The position numbers were made by a program, and so were the translations under genes. Below the pieces are notes generated by a model. That model searched no databases. It saw only the letters and a list, made by a program, of their open reading frames with translations, and had not been told where the DNA came from. From the NCBI GenBank assembly GCA_937952095.1, contig CALFYG010000212.1, positions 1 to 6,804 on the forward strand: 6,804 bases of DNA, given 5' to 3'. Of this stretch, positions 1-5,711 are shown piece by piece (the first letter of the stretch is position 1; each line of letters starts with the position of its first letter). This stretch comes from an uncultured Micrococcales bacterium. GTDB taxonomy: Bacteria > Actinomycetota > Actinomycetes > S36-B12 > UBA10799.

Positions 1-810
1 GGCATATCGAAGCGCGACTGGCGTGCCATCATTGCGATGGGCGGGCCGGACGCCTACGAGGCTGCTCTCCGAAAGGAACTGAGGGGCTCTTCCGCTTCGT
101 CCGGGGACAACTCCCCAGGGTCAAACGGTGCCGCCCGGCACATGCTCCACGACCCGAACAGCCGCAACGATGGCCTCGACCCGATCCGCAACTTCCGGTT
201 CCGGGTCAAGATCAAGCCCTACGGCCTGGACGAGAACTCCTGGGCTGCGGACGCCTTCCCGGCCTACATGGGGTTCACCTCGGTCACCGGAATGTCGATG
301 ACCATGACCTCCATCCCCCTGCAAGAGGGAGGCATGAACACCATCACCCACCAGTTGCCGGGCCTCGCCTCGTACTCCCCGATCACCTTCCAGAAGGGCA
401 TCTTCCTGGGTGATGAGGAGAATTGGCAGTGGCTGCGGCGGCTGACCGGGACGGTCGGAAACGCCGGGTACGGAGCCCCTGGGGGCAACTTCCGGTGCGC
501 CGTCCGTATCGATGTCCTGTCCCACCCGAACCCTGGGTCACTGGCCCAGAAGGGTGGGGCGAGCCAGGCTGAGAAGGACGGATTCTACGGGGAGCGCATC
601 TTCGGGACTGAGGTCAACAACGACCACGCCGCCCTGTCCTTCCTACTGTCCAAGGCCTGGATCACGACCCTGTCCTACTCCGACCTGAACGCAGGCGACT
701 CGGCTTTGATCATCGAGCAGATGACCTTAGTTCACGAGGGCATGCACGTCGAATGGACAGACACTTGGAAGTCAGCAGATGCACTTGCCGCCTACAAAGG
801 TGACAACTAA
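1..810 (+). CDS. Phage tail tube protein (T4 gp19-like), 5' end outside the window
   Basis: This is probably the inner tail tube subunit of a contractile phage tail, which polymerises into the tube that the sheath contracts around. The gp19-like core runs from about base 178 to the stop. It shows DPIRNFRFRVKI, then FTSVTGMSMTM, then an EGGMNTITHQLPG strand, then SPITFQKGIF and WQWLRRL; this order of an 'EGG...LPG...ITFxKG...W.W' series is typical of the family. The frame is open back to base 1. The first internal ATG (base 37) has no Shine-Dalgarno site, and the residues before it (RDWRAII) look coding, so I treat the gene as 5' truncated by the window edge; a start at 37 cannot be excluded. 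The roughly 59 residues before the core include a Gly/Ser/Asn-rich linker, unusual for a plain gp19. The next gene follows after 14 bases. Confidence 0.82.
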   Translation, partial: GISKRDWRAIIAMGGPDAYEAALRKELRGSSASSGDNSPGSNGAARHMLHDPNSRNDGLDPIRNFRFRVKIKPYGLDENSWAADAFPAYMGFTSVTGMSMTMTSIPLQEGGMNTITHQLPGLASYSPITFQKGIFLGDEENWQWLRRLTGTVGNAGYGAPGGNFRCAVRIDVLSHPNPGSLAQKGGASQAEKDGFYGERIFGTEVNNDHAALSFLLSKAWITTLSYSDLNAGDSALIIEQMTLVHEGMHVEWTDTWKSADALAAYKGDN

Positions 811-824
811 CCACAAGGAGAACC

Positions 825-2150
825 ATGATTAGCACAGACACCGACCCGATGTCGGTCCAGCGAGCCCTGGACGAGGTCAACAAGATTCAGGCCCAGGCCG
901 ACGAAGTCGAGGCTGAGGTCGAGGCCCCGCCGACCCGTCACCCGGTGGACGGTGAGGTCAAGTTGGTCGGGGGCCTGCTCGACCCAACCGGCATCATCGA
1001 CACCGCCACCGTCCGGGAACTCAACGGGCGCGACGAGGAGATCATCGTCAAGGCCCCCAACGTCGCCAAGGCCATGATCGCCATCCTGAGCCGGGGTGTT
1101 GAAAGCATCGGTGGGGAGAAGGCCACCAATGAGGACATCGAGGCCCTGCTGGCCGCAGACCGCGACCTGCTCCTGATGAAGATCAGGGAGGTCACCTTCG
1201 GTGCCGAACTTGAGTTCAGCCTGGAGTGCCCCTTCTGCGGGGAGTCCACGGAGACCGCGATCAACATCGCTGAGGACATCCCGGTCAAGTACCTGGACGA
1301 CCCTGTCCACGACCGCTCCTTCACGGTGCCGCTCCGCAAGGGTGGGGTCGCTGAGGTCCGGCTCCCGACCGGTGTCACCCAGAAGAACATCGCAGCCGCC
1401 GCTGGCAACAAGTCGGTGGCCGAACTGAACACCCTGATGCTCTACGGGTGTGTGAGGACGATCAACGGGCGCGACGTGATCGACATGTCCCAGATTCTCA
1501 ACCTGGGCATCGCAGACCGCAACAAGATCATCGAGGCTTACGACAAGTTCCAGTCGAGCGGCGTGGAAGTGCCGCTGTTCCTGCGCCAGCAATACAACGC
1601 CCTGCGCACGGGCGACCGCCTGCACGCGGCGGCCGTCCCAGTGGCCGAGTTCCCGTACCCGACGGTGCTCCAGTGGCTGCACGACGGCCAGACCTCGCGA
1701 CGGGTGGGCACAACGCGGGCCAGGCCGTCAGTGATGGACGACATTGCGCGCGAGGTGGAGCGGGTGTGGGGCGTGAAGCAGCCGACGTACGTGTCGAAAG
1801 ACACGGAGAGGGAGATCTCCTACCCGTTCCGACGGCAGGTGATCGCGCTCGCCGCAGTCGGCGGCATGGCCGTCGGTATCCCGACCGCGATCGACGTCAC
1901 GGCGAAGCGGCTGGAGCTGCTGAGCGGGATCACCGTGAAGCCCAGCGGCAAGGAAGAGCCGAACGCCTCGATCCAGTGGCCCACAGAGCGCACGCCGCCG
2001 CCGGATGTCACGAAGTGGGCGATGCTCCACGAGCACCCCGAGAATCTGGAGCCGTTGGACTTGGAAGGCGAGGCCGAGCGGGCGGCGCGCAGGGAGAAAC
2101 GGCGCGCGGTGCGCGAGTACAAGGCGTCGTTGGTGGGTGCGTCCGCCTGA
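825..2150 (+). CDS. Chimeric gene: T4-type baseplate/tail assembly-like N-terminus fused in frame to an unrelated C-terminus
   Basis: The start has an AAGGAG site at 815-820, four bases before ATG, so it is translated with the tail tube gene. Residues 1 to about 243 resemble the T4-type baseplate hub/tail assembly family placed just after tail tube genes. This part holds an acidic N-terminus, DTATVRELNGRDEE, a CPFCGE knuckle (C135, C138) and a LGIADRNKIIEAYDKF helix. From Q243 (base 1551) the character changes: the GCG alanine codon, almost absent before, becomes common, and Arg-rich helices appear. A mildly hydrophobic stretch (about residues 335-355) and a very charged C-terminus (ERAARREKRR) follow. 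I do not recognise this second part. Only one CxxC pair remains; members I recall have a second near their C-terminus, so the zinc site may be broken. The fusion may be non-functional, a new gene, or an assembly join. Confidence 0.6.
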   Translation: MISTDTDPMSVQRALDEVNKIQAQADEVEAEVEAPPTRHPVDGEVKLVGGLLDPTGIIDTATVRELNGRDEEIIVKAPNVAKAMIAILSRGVESIGGEKATNEDIEALLAADRDLLLMKIREVTFGAELEFSLECPFCGESTETAINIAEDIPVKYLDDPVHDRSFTVPLRKGGVAEVRLPTGVTQKNIAAAAGNKSVAELNTLMLYGCVRTINGRDVIDMSQILNLGIADRNKIIEAYDKFQSSGVEVPLFLRQQYNALRTGDRLHAAAVPVAEFPYPTVLQWLHDGQTSRRVGTTRARPSVMDDIAREVERVWGVKQPTYVSKDTEREISYPFRRQVIALAAVGGMAVGIPTAIDVTAKRLELLSGITVKPSGKEEPNASIQWPTERTPPPDVTKWAMLHEHPENLEPLDLEGEAERAARREKRRAVREYKASLVGASA

Positions 2151-2162
2151 ACCTCACCTACC
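2132..2162. terminator. Weak hairpin over the two converging stop codons
   Basis: GGTGGGTG (2132-2139) can pair with CACCTACC (2155-2162) across a 15-nt loop, with one G-U pair. It covers the stop of the + strand chimeric gene (2148-2150) and the stop of the - strand gene (2158-2160), which are only seven bases apart. There is no U tract. It is the only candidate terminator between the two converging genes, and the long loop makes it doubtful. Confidence 0.22.
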
Positions 2163-2805
2163 CCTCGCGAGGTTCCTCGTCCAGGAACACGAAACTCGTT
2201 CCGTCCCAATCCTTTGGGTCTCTCGGCGGTTCGCAAACTGCTATGGGGCGCTCACCGAGGTAAATGGCAGTCGTAAGCCCGCCACCGCCGCGCAGCACAT
2301 AACGGATGTGCTGGTCAAGCCAACGAGCATCGGCTATCCGAACCCGCAGTTCGGCTCTCGTGACGGTGACGGGGGCTCTCTCGATGTCATTGGCCTGTAC
2401 CCAGATGGTCTGCGTCAGGCTGAGTGTGTCGGTGTCGATCGACGACAATTGCGCAGCGTGGGAGATTGCGTCGCGGGTCTTCTTCACTCGGTAGAAGACG
2501 TCGGTGAACATCGACAGGTCGCTTGGGCACTCCAAATCCGCCGCTATATCGAGGACGAGCCGGGGGCGCTGATTATCGCGCATACGGCTGATCGCGTTCT
2601 GGTCGGCGAGGAAACGCTCCAGCCCCTTCGCCCGCCGGGACACGTACATCTGGGCGAGGTTGTCGACCCCCTCTTGGACGATGCTGAATGCGCCAACGAG
2701 AGTCAGAGCGAGGGCTGCGATATCCGCGGTTTCGTGGTTGTGAGGCACGGCTGCAACGCTAGCTTTCACGGTCTCCGCCTGACCCGGCGCGGCCCGGCCG
2801 CGCAT
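2158..2805 (-). CDS. HEPN-like protein with Rx4H motif (RDAISH)
   Basis: I do not recognise a named family. The protein is about 215 aa and mostly helical. A hydrophobic helix (ADIAALALTLVGAF, about residues 27-40) leads into a second helix with QEGVDNLAQMY. Then comes FYRVKKTRDAISHAA, where R111-D112-x3-H116 fits the HEPN motif R(N/D/H)xxxH. HEPN domains often form dimeric RNases in toxin-antitoxin, abortive-infection and other defence systems; here that role is inference from one motif. The C-terminal third (about 125-215) is beta-rich and acidic at the end. The ATG at 2805 has no clear Shine-Dalgarno site. A GTG at 2769 (residue 13) sits behind AGGCGG and removes an Arg-rich tail, so it may be the true start. 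The gene is divergent from another Rx4H protein and has no nucleotidyltransferase (MNT) partner beside it. Confidence 0.6.
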   Translation of the reverse strand: MRGRAAPGQAETVKASVAAVPHNHETADIAALALTLVGAFSIVQEGVDNLAQMYVSRRAKGLERFLADQNAISRMRDNQRPRLVLDIAADLECPSDLSMFTDVFYRVKKTRDAISHAAQLSSIDTDTLSLTQTIWVQANDIERAPVTVTRAELRVRIADARWLDQHIRYVLRGGGGLTTAIYLGERPIAVCEPPRDPKDWDGTSFVFLDEEPREG

Positions 2806-2894
2806 CGCCGTGGACTAGCTCGGCACCGCCGGACAGGCAGCTCCACTGCCCAAACCCGCTCGCATGTTGTCGGCCCCGGTGGTTTCATCGAGCG
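2806..2894. promoter_or_regulatory. Divergent spacer between the two HEPN-like genes
   Basis: This 89-bp spacer must hold both promoters unless the genes are read from farther away. I see no convincing -10/-35 pair on either strand. It contains a small perfect inverted repeat, GGCAG-CTCCA-CTGCC at 2836-2850, near its middle, which could be an operator for both genes. If the leftward gene starts at 2769, the spacer is 125 bp. Confidence 0.3.
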
Positions 2895-3503
2895 ATGAGT
2901 TACCAGGACGACCCCGAGGGGTACCGGCTGCGGATCGAAGCCAAGCTCCAGCCGGAAAACATCCGGGCCACACTCGGGTTCGCGGCGCTCTATCAGATGA
3001 CGCACGAGATGATCCAGGATGCGGTGCTCGACAAGGTTCGGGACTTCTACCGCATCGGGATCGGCCCCGACGGCGAGATGACCGCCGAGGAGCAGCAGCG
3101 GTACCGGACCGAAGTGTTGTCGCTTGTGCCGAAGAACGGGTTCAAGTCGTCACTGGTGTGGTTGGTGCGTTGCGACGCGATCACGCAAGCGCAGGCAGAC
3201 CGGCTTGATGACATCTACGCGCATCGGCACGCCGTCACGCACGAGCTGATCAAGTTCGTCATCGATCCCGACTCGGACCTCGACCCGGCATTGTTCGTGG
3301 ACGCGCTCGAAACCCTCAAGGCGTTGCACCGGTTCTGGATCGAGGTGGCACTGAGCACCGGAGGGTTCCTCCTCCCCGACGGCACCCTGACTGAGGACGC
3401 GGACGCCGAGGAGGTCACGCCGCTGTCGCTGATGATCCTTCAGCAGTGCATCGACGCTTACCTTGACGGACTGCCGAAGCCAGAGGAGCAGCCGTCGGCA
3501 TGA
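2895..3503 (+). CDS. HEPN-like protein with Rx4H motif (RHAVTH)
   Basis: This is a 202-aa acidic, helical protein that I cannot assign to a named family. The central part reads RLDDIYAHRHAVTHELIKFV, in which R111-H112-x3-H116 matches the histidine variant of the HEPN motif. Long helices precede it (about 25-55, with YQMTHEMIQDAV) and follow it (about 131-152, with DALETLKALHRFWIEVAL), as expected for a helical bundle. A catalytic RNase role would need the Arg and His at a dimer face, which the sequence alone cannot show. The ATG has only a weak purine-rich site (GAGCG) before it; the residues just after it (YQDDPEGYRLRIEAKLQPENIR) already look coding. It ends just before a strong terminator. 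The divergent neighbour has the same motif type, so the two may act together or regulate each other. Confidence 0.6.
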   Translation: MSYQDDPEGYRLRIEAKLQPENIRATLGFAALYQMTHEMIQDAVLDKVRDFYRIGIGPDGEMTAEEQQRYRTEVLSLVPKNGFKSSLVWLVRCDAITQAQADRLDDIYAHRHAVTHELIKFVIDPDSDLDPALFVDALETLKALHRFWIEVALSTGGFLLPDGTLTEDADAEEVTPLSLMILQQCIDAYLDGLPKPEEQPSA

Positions 3504-3509
3504 CCGTAG

Positions 3510-3560
3510 CGCGCAAGAGGCCCCCGGACCAACCAACTCGGTCCGGGGGCCTCTTGCGTG
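3510..3560. terminator. Perfect 19-bp inverted repeat, bidirectional terminator
   Basis: Arms at 3512-3530 and 3540-3558 are exact complements with a nine-base loop (AACCAACTC). The stem can extend by one G-U and one C-G pair to 3510/3560. It lies between the end of the + strand HEPN-like gene (3503) and the end of the leftward operon (3563), so it can stop both converging transcripts. There is no long U tract, which is common for actinomycete terminators. Confidence 0.85.
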
Positions 3561-3562
3561 AT

Positions 3563-3673
3563 CTACTCGTCGCGGATCTCGGCCAGGATGGCCTGGGCTT
3601 CGTCCTCGGTCAAGACCGTGGCTTCAACGCCGTGCTCGGCCAGGGCGGCGAGCACTTGCTGAACGGCGGTCAT
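3563..3673 (-). CDS. 36-aa acidic peptide, last gene of the leftward operon
   Basis: The short frame encodes MTAVQQVLAALAEHGVEATV followed by an acidic helix ending AILAEIRDE. The pattern is two amphipathic helices separated by a short EHGVEATVLTED turn. Its ATG (3673-3671) overlaps the TGA of the upstream gene as ATGA, and AGGCGG lies about eight bases before it, so translation is probably coupled. A longer reading of the same frame up to 3949 is possible but runs antisense-free through the upstream gene and is Arg/Gly-rich, so I chose the short form. I cannot assign a function. Its end is two bases from the terminator stem. Confidence 0.6.
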   Translation of the reverse strand: MTAVQQVLAALAEHGVEATVLTEDEAQAILAEIRDE

Positions 3674-4149
3674 GCCACCGCCGCCTGGCCCGACGCCGCA
3701 GCCTTCACGGCCTCGACGAACTCGGTCATCTCGCGTGCGGAGCCGACCCGCGCAATCCGCATCCCGGACACGAAGGGCGGCACCCGCTTCATCCGCAGAG
3801 CGGTAGTCAGAAACCACGCCGGGTGCGCATCCGCAATGGTCTCCTCGATCACCATGGCGTCGCGATCCGCGCAGAGCAGAGGATCGGCCCTGGCGACGTT
3901 GGCCGTGAACACCGGCAGCCGGTCCGCGATCCACAAGTGCGGTGTGCACCTGTAGCGCCCAAATGTCGGGTCGAACCGGTGAAGCACCGCGACGCGGGGC
4001 GCAACGCCGGTTGCCAGGTCCGCGATCGCCGACGCGAACCTGTAGGACAATCCCTTCCCTCCGGCTCCCGATTCGGCGAGGTGCGACACCGTTGCGGTGA
4101 ACGCCGCCAACGCATCTTCGGTCTTGGTCATGGTCATGGTCTTCATCAC
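3670..4149 (-). CDS. Conserved-looking hypothetical protein, 159 aa
   Basis: I do not recognise the family. The start is the GTG at 4149-4147, which forms a GTGA overlap with the TGA of the upstream gene and has GGAGGG about six bases before it; the ATG at 4146 is an alternative. The N-terminus repeats Met/Thr/Lys (MKTMTMTKT), then come a helix (EDALAAFTATVSHLAE), a Gly-rich turn (SGAGGKG), and a mixed alpha/beta body with VLHRFDPTFGRYRCTPHLWIAD and HPAWFLTTALRMKRVPPFVSGMRIARVG. The C-terminal helix (REMTEFVEAVKAAA) is Ala-rich. No signal peptide or membrane segment is apparent. The overlap with its neighbours on both sides indicates co-translation of three proteins in fixed ratio. Confidence 0.7.
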   Translation of the reverse strand: MMKTMTMTKTEDALAAFTATVSHLAESGAGGKGLSYRFASAIADLATGVAPRVAVLHRFDPTFGRYRCTPHLWIADRLPVFTANVARADPLLCADRDAMVIEETIADAHPAWFLTTALRMKRVPPFVSGMRIARVGSAREMTEFVEAVKAAASGQAAVA

Positions 4150-4457
4150 GCCGCTCCCTCCGCGCTCAGGTACTCCTCCGCCGCGCGCAGCAACTGGCCC
4201 TTGATCGTGATCCAGGCCCAGATTTCCAGCTCGTCCCGCAGCATCTCAGTTTTCGGATGCGCGGACGGGGTGCCGAGCCAGCCTTGCGACTGGACCCAAG
4301 CGGTCCGCAGGGCGTCATACTCCGACGTCAAGGCGGCGAAGGCTTCGGGCCAGATCGACGATCCCGGAACCCGGCCGGGGTCGAGCGGGATTCCTTCGTC
4401 CAGCCAATCGGCGAGAACGTCGGCAAACCCGGTAGAGTCTCCAGTGACAGCGGACAT
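4146..4457 (-). CDS. Small hypothetical protein, 103 aa
   Basis: The family is not recognised. I chose the ATG at 4457 because GGAGG sits five bases upstream; in-frame ATGs at 4475 and 4469 lie before that site and lack their own. The protein is acidic and Trp-rich (VLADWLDEGIPLD, SSIWPEAF, TAWVQSQGWLG, LEIWAWITIKGQLL). It is mainly helical and ends in AAEEYLSAEGAA. The spacing of Trp residues suggests a helical interaction module and not an enzyme, but that is inference. It follows the tRNA-like element at 4539-4582 and two hairpins, and its stop overlaps the start of the 159-aa gene. Confidence 0.7.
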   Translation of the reverse strand: MSAVTGDSTGFADVLADWLDEGIPLDPGRVPGSSIWPEAFAALTSEYDALRTAWVQSQGWLGTPSAHPKTEMLRDELEIWAWITIKGQLLRAAEEYLSAEGAA

Positions 4458-4493
4458 GTGTGCCTCCATATGCACATCGTTGTTTCAGCGATT

Positions 4494-4537
4494 CCCCTTC
4501 TAGCCAAGGGGTTTCGCGCTGCCCGCCGTCGGCGGGC
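4494..4537 (-). other. Two leader hairpins before the 103-aa gene
   Basis: In transcript order the first hairpin is GCCCGCC-GAC-GGCGGGC (4537-4521), a perfect 7-bp stem with a 3-nt loop, one base after the tRNA-like element. The second is CCCCTT-GGCTAG-AAGGGG (4511-4494). Neither has a U tract. They could be partial terminators, RNA stability elements or processing sites between the 82-aa and 103-aa genes. Confidence 0.45.
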
Positions 4538-4538
4538 A

Positions 4539-4582
4539 TGGTGGGCGCCGGGGACTCGAACCCCGGTGTCGGCCAGTCGCCC
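4539..4582 (-). other. tRNA-like minihelix element, copy A
   Basis: The element begins seven nt after the TAG of the 82-aa gene. GGGCG (4582-4578) pairs with CGCCC (4547-4543). Inside is an 11-nt strand, then CCGGGG / CCCCGG (4566-4561 with 4553-4548) closing a 7-nt loop TTCGAGT, which matches the tRNA T-loop pattern. The 3' end reads ACCA (4542-4539). It therefore looks like an acceptor/T-arm stack of 11 bp, one short of the normal 12, with no D-arm or anticodon arm. A full 76-nt tRNA does not fit: no 5' partner for the acceptor exists at the expected place. A related copy lies at 5712-5755. Confidence 0.6.
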
Positions 4583-4589
4583 TCCCGAT

Positions 4590-4838
4590 CTAGACCAGCT
4601 CGAACCGCTGCCAGGACCGCTCGGCCTGGCCAGGGACGGCCTCCTCCACGGTCTGGAACGTCACGGGATCACCGGGGTTCTTCACCACCCCCCACGTGAG
4701 CGCGGTGAAGGCGTCGATGGCGTGTTTGTTGTCCGACATCCGGGCGACCGGAATCCCGTCTTCGTTGAGCACATAACTCAAGTCGTCGTCTTCGGGATCG
4801 GCGACGATGGTGTACGTGTGGTCGGGGTTGATAGGCAT
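4590..4838 (-). CDS. Small acidic hypothetical protein, 82 aa
   Basis: I do not recognise the family. The ATG at 4838 has AAGGA about seven bases upstream; the frame is open farther back to 5039, but that extension is Arg/Ser/Pro-rich, lacks a comparable site and overlaps the 238-aa gene. The N-terminal half looks like a small beta unit (HTYTIVADPEDDDLSYVLNE, then DGIPVARMSDNKHAI), followed by a helix (AFTALTWGVV) and a C-terminal TVEEAVPGQAERSWQRFELV. The pattern of a value strand, 'D/E' turn and 'IPVARM' strand resembles small phage or plasmid accessory proteins, but no function can be named. A tRNA-like element follows directly after its stop. Confidence 0.65.
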   Translation of the reverse strand: MPINPDHTYTIVADPEDDDLSYVLNEDGIPVARMSDNKHAIDAFTALTWGVVKNPGDPVTFQTVEEAVPGQAERSWQRFELV

Positions 4839-4855
4839 GCTGTTTCCTTTTCTCG

Positions 4856-4874
4856 CCCGCCGCGAGTAGGCGGG
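4856..4874 (-). other. Intergenic hairpin before the 82-aa gene
   Basis: CCCGCC (4874-4869) pairs with GGCGGG (4861-4856) around a 7-nt loop in the 61-nt gap between the 238-aa and 82-aa genes, just before the Shine-Dalgarno site. The stem sequence CCCGCC/GGCGGG is also found in the hairpin at 4521-4537. Confidence 0.45.
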
Positions 4875-4899
4875 AAGTTCTGGTGTGTTGCGGTGTCTG

Positions 4900-5616
4900 T
4901 TAGACGCCGGACGTTTCGCTGACGATGAAGTCCTCGACGGGAACCCCGTCCCGATGCGCGGCCAGGGCGCGCTCGGCCAGTTCGGTGGTCTCCCGTCCGT
5001 CCAGCTCACCGGGCAGCCGAGACCGTCGCGCCAGCGCATCGACGACGTAGCGGGTGTCCTCGCGGGTCAGCTCCATCAGCGAGGTCGAGCGACCCCAGCG
5101 CGCCGCCAGATCGCGCGCTGGCTTGCGCTTGAGCGCGGCGATGACATCATGGGGAGTGATGTCGGCAACCAGGTCTGTATGCGGATTCGTATGCGGAGCA
5201 AAGACTTTCAGAAAATAGTCATGCCCGTGGTCGCTGAGACCACGACAGGTTTCGTGGACCTCTGCCGCACGGCGGGCGGATTCATCCAGCTCCGTCAGCC
5301 CGTCCAGGGTGTCCGGCGCGGAGCCCCGCCACACCACACCCTCGTAGAGCTTCCCCGACTCGGTCCGCACATTATCCAGCGCGGCCTCGTCGTCGGGGGT
5401 GAAGACCTTGAACCTGCGCGCGCCCGGCGAGTAGCCGCTGCGGGCGCGGCGGTCCTTCACCCACAGGCGGTAGTGGACGACGGTGTACTCCACCATCTCC
5501 ACCGTCGCTGGGACGAACTGCTGCACCAGGGCGTCGATCTCGGACGCCAGGTGTTCGCGGTCGGGGTCGGCGAGTTCGGGACGAAGCTCGCCGACGAGTT
5601 CCAGGGTCGTGCTCAT
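4900..5616 (-). CDS. Hypothetical protein, 238 aa, largest gene of the leftward operon
   Basis: No family is recognised. The ATG at 5616 is preceded by a purine-rich stretch (GAGAAAGAG) about eight bases away. The N-terminal helix (residues 10-50: LRPELADPDREHLASEIDAL, then ATVEMVEYTVVHYRLW) leads into a basic segment (VKDRRARSGYSPGARRFKVF). The middle (about 80-120) is acidic. A histidine cluster lies at H121, H130, H132, H142 and H146 with nearby C124 and aspartates (LSDHGHDYFLKVFAPHTNPH), which might bind metal. The C-terminal third is helical (HDVIAALKRKPARDLAARWG and ETTELAERALAAH). No HTH, ATPase or nuclease motif is evident. It is flanked upstream by a tRNA-like element plus a large hairpin and downstream by a small hairpin, so its expression may be set apart from the first three genes. 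Confidence 0.72.
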   Translation of the reverse strand: MSTTLELVGELRPELADPDREHLASEIDALVQQFVPATVEMVEYTVVHYRLWVKDRRARSGYSPGARRFKVFTPDDEAALDNVRTESGKLYEGVVWRGSAPDTLDGLTELDESARRAAEVHETCRGLSDHGHDYFLKVFAPHTNPHTDLVADITPHDVIAALKRKPARDLAARWGRSTSLMELTREDTRYVVDALARRSRLPGELDGRETTELAERALAAHRDGVPVEDFIVSETSGV

Positions 5617-5644
5617 GGTGTTACTCTTTCTCTAGTTGTTCGTT

Positions 5645-5690
5645 GAGCCGCCGTCGTCGCATCCCCATGCGCGGCGGCTCTTCTTTTGTC
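5645..5690. terminator. Long hairpin with T-rich tail on the + strand
   Basis: GAGCCGCCG (5645-5653) pairs with CGGCGGCTC (5672-5680). Inside, after a 4-nt bulge (TCGT), CGCAT pairs with ATGCG around CCCC. On the + strand the stem is followed by TTCTTTTG, the form of an intrinsic terminator, although every gene here is on the - strand. In the leftward transcript the same stem is preceded by an A-rich run and lies in the leader of the 238-aa gene. It could block antisense transcription or act as an RNA element in the operon. Confidence 0.5.
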
Positions 5691-5711
5691 CCGCAACAGA
5701 ATCGGTGCGGA

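Noticed and set aside
807..1682. 291-codon minus-strand frame antisense to the baseplate-type gene
   Set aside because: It is a shadow of codon bias in the + strand gene, which has a clear Shine-Dalgarno site and family-like sequence.
1448..2263. 271-codon + strand frame overlapping the chimeric gene
   Set aside because: Highly Arg/Gly/Ala-rich low-quality product, typical of an alternative frame in GC-rich DNA.
2005..2898. 297-codon + strand frame opposite the HEPN-like gene
   Set aside because: Its product is Arg/Ser/Trp-rich in the part overlapping the chimeric gene, has no ribosome site, and overlaps two better genes; the minus-strand reading has normal composition and a motif.
3510..3560. 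Inverted repeat as a transposon end
   Set aside because: The arms are adjacent with a 9-nt loop between two converging genes, and no transposase or second copy is present; a terminator explains it.
4539..4614. Complete tRNA gene on the minus strand ending in CCA
   Set aside because: T-arm and ACCA fit, but the 7-nt acceptor partner, D-arm and anticodon arm are absent over the 76-nt span, which is coding sequence of the 82-aa gene.
3500..4922. Several + strand frames opposite the leftward operon
   Set aside because: They are Arg/Pro/Ser-rich, lack ribosome sites and run across gene boundaries and the terminator, while the minus-strand genes show 4-bp overlaps and Shine-Dalgarno sites.
4839..5039. 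Longer N-terminus for the 82-aa gene
   Set aside because: The extension is Arg/Ser/Pro-rich and overlaps the 238-aa gene; ATG 4838 has a good ribosome site.
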